Origin: CAIKHN01 sp964394565
Lineage (GTDB): Bacteria; Patescibacteriota; Patescibacteriia; UBA9934
Assembly (NCBI GenBank): GCA_964394565.1
Contig: CAYMYA010000009.1
Location: forward strand, 1 to 33,817
Direction of reading: 5' to 3'
DNA length: 33,817 nucleotides
Part shown: one piece after another, positions 1 through 7,676 of the stretch
Layout: the number at the start of each line of letters is the position of its first letter
Position numbering within the stretch: the first letter of the stretch is position 1
The notes under the pieces: generated by a model
Database searches by the model: none
Seen by the model: only the letters and a program-made list of their open reading frames with translations
Told to the model about the DNA's origin: nothing
Position numbers and translations under genes: made by a program

Positions 1-1013
1 TACGTCTCGGCGTAGTAGATGGCGCCTTCGTCGGTGGTGAGGAAGTAATAGTAGGGGTTTTCGGCGGGATGTAATACGGCGTTCAGGGCGTTGAGGCCTG
101 GGGCGGAGATGGGACCGGGCGGGAGGCCGGTGTGGATGTACGTGTTGTAGGGGGATTCCACCTCTAGATCTGAATACAGAGGAGATGGGTTATCGCCGTC
201 GATGATGTAATTAATCGTCGCGTCCGACTGTAATGCCATGCCGATGTCCAGGCGTTTTAAGAATACATCGGCGACGTTCTTCATGGTTTCGGCGGTGCGG
301 ACTTCTTTTTCTACGATTGACGCCAACGTGAGGAGCTCGTGCATCGTCATGCCCTCGGCATCGCCCGTGGCGGCACCGATTTCGTCCAATCGCTTCTCCA
401 TGGTGTTGAGCATGGTACTCGCAATATCTTCCGCCGTTGCGTCGATGAGAAATTCGTACGTGTCTGGGAACAAATATCCTTCAAGATCAACGCCTGCTGG
501 CTTACCGGATGCAATGACGAATGCGTCGCTGGCGAGCGTGCTCGTTGCTGATGTCGCAGCCGTCCATTCTGCGATGGTGATTTCTGGAAGCACCGCGTGA
601 ATACGCTCCCCCATTTCCACGAGCAAGAAGCCTTCAGGAATAGTGATGCGCACGGATTCATCGTCTTGGCTGTGCAACTCGTTCATGATGGCCTGATAGC
701 TCATGCCCGACGTAAGCACATACATTCCTGGGTATATGGTGGCATCGTCGAACAGCTTGGTGTACACGCGAAGCCAAAATGGGCTCGCAATATTGAGTGA
801 TCCTAAATCGTTCGCAACTTGCGAAAAGCGCGCCCCTTCTTCCACCGCCACGCCAACATCCACTGCCCCCTGCTCCGGCTGCCGATACCACGCCGCATTT
901 GCAAAACACCACGTTGCAATGAGTACACCGACAACGCCGAGGGCAATGACGAGAACAATCGCCAGCCAGCGGCGGGAGGGGGTGATGCGAGAACGTTGGG
1001 AGAAGTCGAGCAT
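1..1013 (-). CDS. mltG: Endolytic murein transglycosylase MltG, 3'-truncated by window edge
   Basis: MltG cleaves nascent peptidoglycan glycan strands at the membrane and helps set strand length. The 337 visible codons start with a short basic N-terminus and one membrane segment (about residues 15-38), followed by a LysM-like region and the YceG/MltG catalytic domain. The family signature SIVEKE is present, with the catalytic glutamate at residue 235, followed by the conserved stretch ending in TGLPPGPISAPG (about 295-306) and a YYYFLTT motif. The C-terminal end lies outside the window. The ATG at 1013 is chosen because the hydrophobic anchor follows directly; no Shine-Dalgarno is visible upstream. 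A palindromic repeat lies just upstream (1044-1116). The identification is firm. Confidence 0.93.
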   Translation of the reverse strand, partial: MLDFSQRSRITPSRRWLAIVLVIALGVVGVLIATWCFANAAWYRQPEQGAVDVGVAVEEGARFSQVANDLGSLNIASPFWLRVYTKLFDDATIYPGMYVLTSGMSYQAIMNELHSQDDESVRITIPEGFLLVEMGERIHAVLPEITIAEWTAATSATSTLASDAFVIASGKPAGVDLEGYLFPDTYEFLIDATAEDIASTMLNTMEKRLDEIGAATGDAEGMTMHELLTLASIVEKEVRTAETMKNVADVFLKRLDIGMALQSDATINYIIDGDNPSPLYSDLEVESPYNTYIHTGLPPGPISAPGLNALNAVLHPAENPYYYFLTTDEGAIYYAET

Positions 1014-1043
1014 AGGGAAAGAAATTTGGAAAATATTGTTTAT

Positions 1044-1116
1044 GTCATTCCCGCCTACGCGGAAATCCAGTAGAGACAGGAAACACTCTGGATCCCCGCC
1101 TGCGCGAGGATGACGG
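1044..1116. repeat. Dispersed palindromic repeat, copy 1 (paired inverted arms)
   Basis: Two arms face each other: 1044-1070 (starts GTCATTCCCGCC, ends AATCCAG) and 1088-1116 (starts CTGGATCCCCGCC, ends GATGACGG). Each arm is a short GC-rich palindrome, and the arms are near-inverse copies of each other, so the element can fold into one long hairpin. Related copies lie at 6862-6930, 27522-27550 and 31785-31816. All four are between genes or at gene ends. Confidence 0.8.
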
Positions 1117-1141
1117 AGGGGAAAGGAGATGACGAAATATG

Positions 1142-1885
1142 TTACCTCTCCTGCATCGCGGCGACGTGGGCGGCCACGCGGGCGAGGCGTTCGTGGGTAC
1201 CGGAGTCGAACCAGGGTTCGGTCGCGTGATAGAAGCCTATAGGACGGCCGGATGTCGCGATGCGTGGCCATAAGTGTACCTCGTTGGAGATTGGCACCAC
1301 GTCATCAACTACATCGCGTACAGAACGATTCATGATATACCACCCAGAACTAATAAACCCCGTCTCCTTCCCCGCAAGTTCCTGCTCCGCGTGCGAACGA
1401 TCAACGTACGCATCGAGATTCGACACATGTGCATTCGGACGCAGAATTTCGTACTTCGCAATATCTGCACTCGGAAGTTCGATACCGGCGATGGTTGCGA
1501 TATCGCCATGCTCACGATGTCGTTTAAGAAATTGCGCAATATCGATCCAAAATAAATTATCGGCATTTGCAACGATAAAGTTTTCTTCGAGATCGTCCCA
1601 GTCCACAAGCTTCGTCCACCCACCAGTACCCATCGGTTCCGGTTCAACGAGATACGAAAGATTCATGCCGAGCGTTGATCCGTCACCAAACTCATCAGAA
1701 ATCATGTGCCCAAGGTGCGCCACGGAAATTGCGACGTTCGTGATGCCTGCGGCGCGCAAATGCTCAAGAACGTACTGCATCATTGGCTTCCCGTGAATTT
1801 GCACGAGTGGTTTTGGAAGATTATCCGTGAGCGGCGCAAGGCGCGTCCCCTTCCCGCCGGCAAGAAGTATGGCATGAATTGGCAT
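1142..1885 (-). CDS. Sugar-phosphate nucleotidyltransferase
   Basis: This enzyme of the NTP_transferase family (GlmU N-domain / RmlA / HddC-like) would join a sugar-1-phosphate to an NTP, giving an activated sugar for cell-surface glycans. The 247-residue protein has the glycine-rich nucleotide-binding signature at its N-terminus (LLAGGKGTRLAPLT, residues 7-20), then NLPKPLVQI with the conserved lysine, and a metal-binding aspartate in the VANADNLFW segment. It lacks the left-handed beta-helix acyltransferase domain of GlmU. The start is supported by AGGAG seven bases before the ATG. The sugar and base specificity cannot be read from the sequence. A glycosyltransferase at the other end of the window could use such a donor, but that is inference. 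Confidence 0.85.
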   Translation of the reverse strand: MPIHAILLAGGKGTRLAPLTDNLPKPLVQIHGKPMMQYVLEHLRAAGITNVAISVAHLGHMISDEFGDGSTLGMNLSYLVEPEPMGTGGWTKLVDWDDLEENFIVANADNLFWIDIAQFLKRHREHGDIATIAGIELPSADIAKYEILRPNAHVSNLDAYVDRSHAEQELAGKETGFISSGWYIMNRSVRDVVDDVVPISNEVHLWPRIATSGRPIGFYHATEPWFDSGTHERLARVAAHVAAMQER

Positions 1886-1907
1886 AATGTACTCCTAGTT
1901 CTATCAC

Positions 1908-1940
1908 AAAACGCGAGCTCTTTCGAGCCCGCGTTTTTTC
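1908..1940 (-). terminator. Hairpin terminator after the 746-residue surface protein
   Basis: The arms 1908-1920 and 1925-1937 form a 13-bp stem with one A-C mismatch and a 4-nt loop. It lies between the stop of the upstream surface protein (1948) and the nucleotidyltransferase start (1885). On the minus strand the stem ends in TTTTGTGAT; on the plus strand in six Ts. Confidence 0.75.
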
Positions 1941-1947
1941 GTGATTT

Positions 1948-4188
1948 TTACTTTGAGTTCAGCTCATCACGCGTGCTCATGTCACTCAACATGACGTCCA
2001 CGTCCGATGCTTCGTCAATATCAGATCCGACCGTGAAATGACCCCATGCAGTCACTGGCACATCGATGACGTAGTCTGCCCAGTCGCTTCCGTACATTTC
2101 AACTGCGAGATCTTCGGAGGTGATCCAGCGCAGCGTGTTATCAGCTTCCAGTGCGTACACATTGTTGACCGATTGAATTTTGACCAACACCGTTCCAGCC
2201 TTTGGCAACATTGGAGTGCCGATAGTGTAGTTTCCAAGTTCATCATCGTCCACTGTCACAACATCACTGAAGTCGTCCGCATACGTAAAGTATGTCTGAC
2301 TATCCAAGAATGGGTGGCGCATGCCATCATGAATGTAATACACCGTACTCCACGACTCACCCTTCATGTAGCTTCCTTCAGGAAGAAGGTCGGTAGAGTC
2401 ATCCGTGGTATCGGTATCATCTGTTTCCCCTTCATTTGCACCGATGCTGAATGCACCAGATTCATCTGTTGCCAAGACCGTCACAAGGTCTGTTCCGTTC
2501 GCGGTGATGGTCACGCTTTCTGCGGTAATATCTGGAACAGTCCAGCTGAATGAAGAGTCGTTCACAGTATTCAGCGCAATGGTTTCAAGCGTTACTCCAC
2601 CATCAACGGAATAATACAACGAAACAAAGCCTGGCGCAGCGGATCCACCGGCGGTGTTCCACGTGATATCCACCGTGTCTCCTGGCATATAATTTGCCGA
2701 CGCTGCAGGAACAGTGACGTCGATATCATATGTATCCTCAGACGATCCCGCTTCTTCGTCTTCCTCTTCATCTGAAGGCAACGTATCAGACAATGCAACG
2801 ACTGAATCCGTCGCGATATCGTTCGAGGCATTACCTTCATTTTCAACTTCAACAGACGTGATATCCGTCGTTGCAACATACGAAGACTTAATACCGGTCA
2901 TGATAATAGTTCCCGATGCGTTCGTTGCGGCACTCGTGGTGCACGTCACCACCTGAGATGCCGCGGCACACGTAATACTATCAGAGGCCTCTAATGTACC
3001 GGTTACTGCTGCAGCAACACTCGCAACGTTAATGTGCGCTGGGAATGTAATATCAATCGTGTCATCAGCATCAAGTGCGAATGGCAACGTCAAAGTCGCC
3101 GTCGTGCTTCCAGCAACACCGACGTAATTATTTGTTCCAAGAGCAACCGACGCAGCAGCATCCGCCGCAGTAACATCAGTCAACGCAACAGCACTGTCTG
3201 TCGCGATATCGTTCGAGGTGTTCGCTTCATCCTCCACTTCAAACATCGTGACATCCGTTGTTCCAATGTAGTACGACGTGATATTTGCAAGAATAACAGT
3301 TCCTGTCGTCGCCGTTGCTCCGCTCGTCACACACGTCAAAATTTGCGCGGAATCGTTACACGTAATTGTTCCTCCTGCGTCGTCAAACGTTCCCGTAGCA
3401 ACTTGATCCGCAGTCACACCACTGATGTTGATGTATGCAGGGAACGTAACGCGGAATGCATCAGCGGCATCGAGTGCAAATGGCACTGTCATGGTGATTG
3501 TCGTATTCCCAGACGCGCCAACGGTTGGGCTTGCTACCACAATTGATGCACCCGCGTCCGCCGCTGCTGTAGAAACTGTTGGCAACACCGCAATCGCTAC
3601 CAAGCTGTTCCCGCCAGTATCATCAACCGAAATGGTGACATTTTGTGCTGCGCGAAGATAATTCAAATCATTCACCGCAACGGTAAGAATCACGATATCC
3701 GTGGCATCCATCTGCTGATCTGCCTGAATTGTGATAAGACCAGTATTCACGGAAGCGCTCGCCGCAAAACTAATCGCGGCGTTGTTCGTAGTACCAGAGT
3801 CGGTATCGGTATATGAAATAAAGTATTCACCTACAGCATTCACGTCCGTGATCGCGGCTTCTTCGTTTGTATCGAAGCCGTTTGTTGGGAACAGGTTGGT
3901 TGGGATCTGCACGGTCACGTTGTTCTGCGCTGCAGCAATGTGACTCGCGCCAACCGTGAGCTTCACACGCAAATATGCCAATGTACCCACGGTCACTGGC
4001 ACCGTCGATAAGTCACTCCCGTATGTTGCGGTATTCGCATTCGTCAACGTCCCAGTACCTACAGCAATTGTTGCGGTGCCTTCTCCGGCTGCCGCGCGAA
4101 CCTCAGTTGGGCGCAGCGCTCCAGCAACCATCAGCGCTGTCATCATGACCACAAGTGTGGAAGAGGTTACCGCACGCAGCTTTCTCAT
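1948..4188 (-). CDS. Secreted surface protein, tandem repeats plus Patescibacteria-type C-terminal domain
   Basis: A 746-residue exported protein of unknown role, probably part of the cell envelope. A signal peptide occupies residues 1-33 (basic start, hydrophobic core, AAA before the mature end). Next come an N-terminal beta domain (about 35-205), two tandem repeats (about 210-338 and 340-469), an acidic linker, an Ig/FN3-like domain (485-583), an Asp/Thr linker and a C-terminal domain (604-722). Each tandem repeat contains PFALD, a TFPA motif, one pair of cysteines nine apart (277/286 and 407/416, a likely disulfide) and a shared SNDIATDS end. The C-terminal domain (VYYI, RHPF, LRWITSEDLAVEMYGSDW, DVPVTAWGHF) is almost identical to that of the next gene. 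The start at 4188 is chosen because AGGAG lies six bases upstream and the signal peptide follows. Adhesin or S-layer roles are possible, not shown. Confidence 0.85.
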   Translation of the reverse strand: MRKLRAVTSSTLVVMMTALMVAGALRPTEVRAAAGEGTATIAVGTGTLTNANTATYGSDLSTVPVTVGTLAYLRVKLTVGASHIAAAQNNVTVQIPTNLFPTNGFDTNEEAAITDVNAVGEYFISYTDTDSGTTNNAAISFAASASVNTGLITIQADQQMDATDIVILTVAVNDLNYLRAAQNVTISVDDTGGNSLVAIAVLPTVSTAAADAGASIVVASPTVGASGNTTITMTVPFALDAADAFRVTFPAYINISGVTADQVATGTFDDAGGTITCNDSAQILTCVTSGATATTGTVILANITSYYIGTTDVTMFEVEDEANTSNDIATDSAVALTDVTAADAAASVALGTNNYVGVAGSTTATLTLPFALDADDTIDITFPAHINVASVAAAVTGTLEASDSITCAAASQVVTCTTSAATNASGTIIMTGIKSSYVATTDITSVEVENEGNASNDIATDSVVALSDTLPSDEEEDEEAGSSEDTYDIDVTVPAASANYMPGDTVDITWNTAGGSAAPGFVSLYYSVDGGVTLETIALNTVNDSSFSWTVPDITAESVTITANGTDLVTVLATDESGAFSIGANEGETDDTDTTDDSTDLLPEGSYMKGESWSTVYYIHDGMRHPFLDSQTYFTYADDFSDVVTVDDDELGNYTIGTPMLPKAGTVLVKIQSVNNVYALEADNTLRWITSEDLAVEMYGSDWADYVIDVPVTAWGHFTVGSDIDEASDVDVMLSDMSTRDELNSK

Positions 4189-4240
4189 GAAAGCTCCTGA
4201 ATATCTTTGCATAAAACCCAAGATTAAGAAGTTTGAATGT

Positions 4241-4249
4241 AGTATAGCA
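4241..4249 (-). promoter_or_regulatory. Extended -10 promoter for the 746-residue surface protein
   Basis: On the minus strand the sequence reads TGC-TATACT, an extended -10 box. It predicts a transcript start near 4233 and a 5' leader of about 45 nt carrying the AGGAG site. No good -35 is seen at 17 nt, as expected for extended -10 promoters. Confidence 0.6.
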
Positions 4250-4293
4250 CCGATATTTCCTCCACAAGGCATCCCCTGTGGGAAAATGCCGAC

Positions 4294-4342
4294 AAAAAAA
4301 CAACACCATTTTCATACAACGCGAAAGAAATGGTGTTGTTTT
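4294..4342 (-). terminator. Strong rho-independent terminator after the 646-residue surface protein
   Basis: A perfect stem pairs 4299-4311 with 4328-4340 (extendable by two A-T pairs). On the minus strand it is followed by seven Ts (4294-4300). It sits directly after the stop codon at 4363 and separates the two paralogous surface genes into independent transcripts. Confidence 0.9.
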
Positions 4343-4362
4343 CCTCAATCTGTCCGTACCCA

Positions 4363-6303
4363 TTAGGCACTCACCTCTTCTCGCGTCTTCATGATATCCC
4401 GATCAACGACGATCTCAGTATCGTGTTCTACATCCTCTCCAACCGTGAAATGCCCCCATGCCGTTACTGGCACATCAATGACATACTCTGCCCAGTCGCT
4501 TCCGTACATCTCGACCGCGAGATCTTCAGACGTAATCCAGCGCAACGTCACACTGTCCGTCAAGGCATACACCTTTTCGATAGACTGAATTTTGACGAGC
4601 ACGACTCCTGGGTTCGGAAACATTGGCCTACCAATATCATAATTCGCAAGGACGTCGTCCGCCACAGTCATCACATCATCAAAGGATTCTTCATATGTCA
4701 GAAATGTCTGCGTGTCCATAAATGGATAGCGCAACGTCCCATCAATGTAATACACCGTCGTCCATGATTCGCCCTTGATATACTGACCCTGATATTCATC
4801 TGATGACTCCTCGAGCGTTTCGTCCGATGTCTCCTCCTCGACGAGACCGCTCTCCGTTCCCTCGCCCATGGCATGTACGACGAAAGTATCGGAGAGATCT
4901 GTTGCAAGCACCGTGACAAGATCTGTGCCCTCTGCGCGCAGCACGACCGAGTGTTCCGAAAGATCAGCAGGCACATCCCAAACGTATGATCCATCATTTG
5001 TGGTGTTCGTCGCAACGACGTTCCACGTCACGCCCGCATCAGAGGAGTACGCGAGATGAACGAAACTGACTGAACCGGTACCTCCGCCCGTCGACCATGT
5101 CATCGTCGTCGGTTGCCCAGCGGTCACGGTTGATAACGCAGAAGGAGACGTGATCGCAATATCGTACGTCGGTTCGCTCGTCGTTTCTTCTGACTCTGCC
5201 TCCGCGACAACGAAGGAAATCGCGGCCGCCCCTGATGACATGAATTCCCCAAAATCGTTGGAATTCGTGTCTGGCGCGGTGAGAATGGTGAAGGTATTCG
5301 TTCCGGATAGTTTGATACCGGTCAGCGTAATGACTGACGCAGGAAGCGCTGTAGCATTTGTCAGCGTCGCGGTTGGAGATATTGACCACGTTAACGATGC
5401 AATACTCTCCGAAAACGTCAGAGTCATATTTGACGTACGCACCACACCCGCAGCTCCGGATGTTGGCGTGGAGCTCACCACGAGCGGCGCCATGATCTCT
5501 GTCACTGTTTCTTGCCCTGTCGTGGCACTCGCATCCGGAACATTATTGTTTGCATCCTTCCATTTTGCTGAAAGATTACCAGAAATTGCGGTAGAACCAA
5601 TCCCCGTATTTATCGTCACTTGACCTGTCACGCCTGTGATGGTCAACACGCTCGTCGCGCCTGCAGGATCGCTAATGGTTGCGCTTCCAAAATTCGCGGT
5701 AGAACCATCTGGCAGTACCGTGGTGGGAAGGTCTGCTGCAACCGGCGCAACACCATCATCCGTATCAACTGCTTCAGACCATACCATATTTATTTCGTCC
5801 ACAAGGCCGTCCGTATTCCCGTCCGTCAGATCAACGATGCGAATAATCGGTTTCGCACCATCGGCGAGCGTCAATGACGGCTTTGCGGTAATGACACCGG
5901 AATCCTGCAAACTATCTGCAGTCCCTGCGTTCGCATAAGAAATCACCGGAGCCACCGCGCCGCCGGTCTTCGTCGTGCTCGAAGTAACGATCAGTGATAA
6001 TACTGCGGATGCTCCAGCACATGTGCCGTCGTCTTCGAACCCCGTAATTTCTGTAATATTGATCGTTCCCGCAGTATTAATCGTCCAATCGGCGGCATCA
6101 TACGTACATGCCGTGAGATTGGTATCAAATGTTAATTCAATATGATCCACCGTGCCATTCGTGTCCATATCCAAATACTGCTGACTTGATATGGTATTCG
6201 CTGCGTGAACCGCTTGCGTAAAGAATACTGTTCCGCACATTGCAAGAACCGTCACGGAGAGTGCAAGGAACACACGACGAAAATTCGGCAAAAAAAAGTT
6301 CAT
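4363..6303 (-). CDS. Secreted surface protein with Ca-binding-like loops and Patescibacteria-type C-terminal domain
   Basis: A 646-residue exported protein paralogous to the downstream gene. The signal peptide is residues 1-34 (hydrophobic 11-30, AVHAA near the cleavage site). Two aspartate-rich loops resemble dockerin or thrombospondin-3 calcium loops: DMDTNGTVDHIEL (45-57) and DGNTDGLVDEI (161-171). A Big_5-like Ig domain follows (about 272-365, STPTSGAAGVVRTSNMTLTF), then an Ig/FN3-like domain (379-477), an acidic linker and the C-terminal domain (507-622) shared with the neighbour. The homologous part is roughly the last 270 residues; the N-terminal halves differ. The start at 6303 is chosen for the signal peptide; there is no clear Shine-Dalgarno. 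A role in surface display or adhesion is inferred. Confidence 0.85.
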   Translation of the reverse strand: MNFFLPNFRRVFLALSVTVLAMCGTVFFTQAVHAANTISSQQYLDMDTNGTVDHIELTFDTNLTACTYDAADWTINTAGTINITEITGFEDDGTCAGASAVLSLIVTSSTTKTGGAVAPVISYANAGTADSLQDSGVITAKPSLTLADGAKPIIRIVDLTDGNTDGLVDEINMVWSEAVDTDDGVAPVAADLPTTVLPDGSTANFGSATISDPAGATSVLTITGVTGQVTINTGIGSTAISGNLSAKWKDANNNVPDASATTGQETVTEIMAPLVVSSTPTSGAAGVVRTSNMTLTFSESIASLTWSISPTATLTNATALPASVITLTGIKLSGTNTFTILTAPDTNSNDFGEFMSSGAAAISFVVAEAESEETTSEPTYDIAITSPSALSTVTAGQPTTMTWSTGGGTGSVSFVHLAYSSDAGVTWNVVATNTTNDGSYVWDVPADLSEHSVVLRAEGTDLVTVLATDLSDTFVVHAMGEGTESGLVEEETSDETLEESSDEYQGQYIKGESWTTVYYIDGTLRYPFMDTQTFLTYEESFDDVMTVADDVLANYDIGRPMFPNPGVVLVKIQSIEKVYALTDSVTLRWITSEDLAVEMYGSDWAEYVIDVPVTAWGHFTVGEDVEHDTEIVVDRDIMKTREEVSA

Positions 6304-6338
6304 ATGCGAAAATGGTATCACGATACCTTTTGAATTTC

Positions 6339-6848
6339 CTAACCAGATATACCCCACGTGTACCAAAGAAGGATCACGAAAGTTCCAAATACGGTACCAC
6401 CAAGAATATCCCCGACATAATGCACGCCAACCATCACGCGCGAAAGCGCAATCCCAAACGCGAAAACGTACAGCACAAAGGCAAGAATGACGCCGACAAG
6501 TCCCAGCGAAAAAACTGCTGAGCCCAATATCATTGCACACGCGATTGCCGTTGATGCGTGCGCCGAAGGAAACGACGGGGTGCGTTGCCACATGACAATT
6601 TTAGACCACGCGAGCGGCGGGCGCTCACGGCGCACGATCTGCTGCATGCCAAGAGTGAGCGCGTGCGTCAAAGCGATCGGAAGGAGTACGCTGAATACCG
6701 AAGCCCTTCCGCTTCCCACGAGTGCCACACCAAACACCGCAAAAACCCACATGCCATATGAGGCAAGAAAAATCCAAAATGGAAGGATTGGCTGTCCCGC
6801 GGCACGGATCCGCTCAGTGATGTGCGTATCAAAAGTTATGAGGGGCAT
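6339..6848 (-). CDS. PAP2-family membrane phosphatase
   Basis: A 169-residue integral membrane protein of the PAP2 / undecaprenyl-pyrophosphatase superfamily. It would dephosphorylate a lipid phosphate, for example recycling the undecaprenyl carrier for peptidoglycan or surface glycan synthesis. Motif 1 is RRERP at 73-77, motif 2 SFPSAH at 92-97 with the catalytic histidine H97, and motif 3 SRVMVGVHYVGD at 136-147 with H143 and D147. The lysine that usually opens motif 1 is Gln69. About five to six membrane helices are visible. The start at 6848 lies just outside a palindromic repeat; an upstream in-frame ATG inside the repeat (6908) would add an SPRRRG sequence encoded by repeat DNA and is rejected. 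It ends 35 bp before the next surface gene. Confidence 0.85.
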   Translation of the reverse strand: MPLITFDTHITERIRAAGQPILPFWIFLASYGMWVFAVFGVALVGSGRASVFSVLLPIALTHALTLGMQQIVRRERPPLAWSKIVMWQRTPSFPSAHASTAIACAMILGSAVFSLGLVGVILAFVLYVFAFGIALSRVMVGVHYVGDILGGTVFGTFVILLWYTWGISG

Positions 6849-6861
6849 ACACGATAGTGCT

Positions 6862-6930
6862 CCAGATCCCCGCCTGCGCGGGGATGGCAGATTCTTTTCT
6901 CCGGTCATCCCCGCGCAGGCGGGGATCCAG
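6862..6930. repeat. Dispersed palindromic repeat, copy 2, overlapping the end of nth
   Basis: Arms 6862-6890 and 6903-6930 are near-perfect inverse copies (CCCCGCCTGCGCGGGGAT and its complement) with a 12-nt centre. The second arm contains the TGA stop of the endonuclease III gene (6905-6907). The flank AATATTTTTC after the second arm recurs almost unchanged after copy 4. Confidence 0.85.
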
Positions 6931-7660
6931 AATATTTTTCCAATGATTGCGTTAACGTCTGCTTCAGCGCCGCGATGTTTGTATGTGTTGCATGAATATG
7001 GTTCTGTATCGTGTCAGCATGTTCTGGTTCTTCAAGGTTCTTTTTCGCAAAGGCGCAATCGTTGACGAGTGGGCACGCCCAGCACCGTGGTGTCGCGATG
7101 CAAATGGTTCTGCCGAACGGCACAAACACACGGTTGACAACGTGTTGCCACGCGTTCGGCACGATGCGCAGCAATGCACGTTCTGTTGCATCGGCCGTTT
7201 TCGTCCGCACCCAGCCCAAGCGATTTACCACGCGGTGGACATGCGTATCAACCGCGATCGCTGGAGTATCAAACATCGCCGCAAGCAATACACTCGCCGT
7301 TTTTCGCCCGACGCCCGGTAAGCGTACCAGGTTTTCCATTGTGGTTGGTACGTCCCCGCCATACTCTTCCACAATACATTTCGCCATTGCAGAAAGGCGC
7401 CTTGCTTTCTGACGGTACATGCCGATCGAGTTGATGCGTTCAGTGATCTGCAATAGTGGTGCAGCGGCCAGCGTCTGCACCGTGGGAAATGCCTGAAAAA
7501 ATGCTGGCGCCAATTTCAAAATCTGTTCATCCCTCGTGCGTGCAGAAAGCGCAACCATCACCACCATGTGATACGGCGTACCAACATGAAGCGCTCCGTC
7601 GTTTGGGTAGAGCGCGGAGAGGGTGGCGAGGGTGCGAAGGATTTGAAATTGGGATGTCAG
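6905..7660 (-). CDS. nth: Endonuclease III (DNA glycosylase / AP lyase); uncertain non-canonical start
   Basis: Nth removes oxidised pyrimidines and nicks abasic DNA in base excision repair. The helix-hairpin-helix LPGVGRKTA carries the catalytic lysine, and VDTHVHR carries the catalytic aspartate. The cysteine cluster for 4Fe-4S reads C-x5-C-x2-C-x5-C, one residue shorter in the first gap than E. coli Nth. The first canonical start in frame (ATG, 7567) would remove about 30 residues that align with the conserved N-terminal helix (ILRTLATLSALYPNDGA). The frame is open back to 7696 but contains only CTG (7660) or ATC (7642) as possible starts, so I extend to CTG with low certainty. The last residues (SGSPPARG) and the stop are encoded by repeat DNA. 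It lies just after gpmI, so it may be translated by coupling. Confidence 0.82.
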   Translation of the reverse strand: MTSQFQILRTLATLSALYPNDGALHVGTPYHMVVMVALSARTRDEQILKLAPAFFQAFPTVQTLAAAPLLQITERINSIGMYRQKARRLSAMAKCIVEEYGGDVPTTMENLVRLPGVGRKTASVLLAAMFDTPAIAVDTHVHRVVNRLGWVRTKTADATERALLRIVPNAWQHVVNRVFVPFGRTICIATPRCWACPLVNDCAFAKKNLEEPEHADTIQNHIHATHTNIAALKQTLTQSLEKYSGSPPARG

Positions 7661-7676
7661 AGAAAATCGGGGAGGA

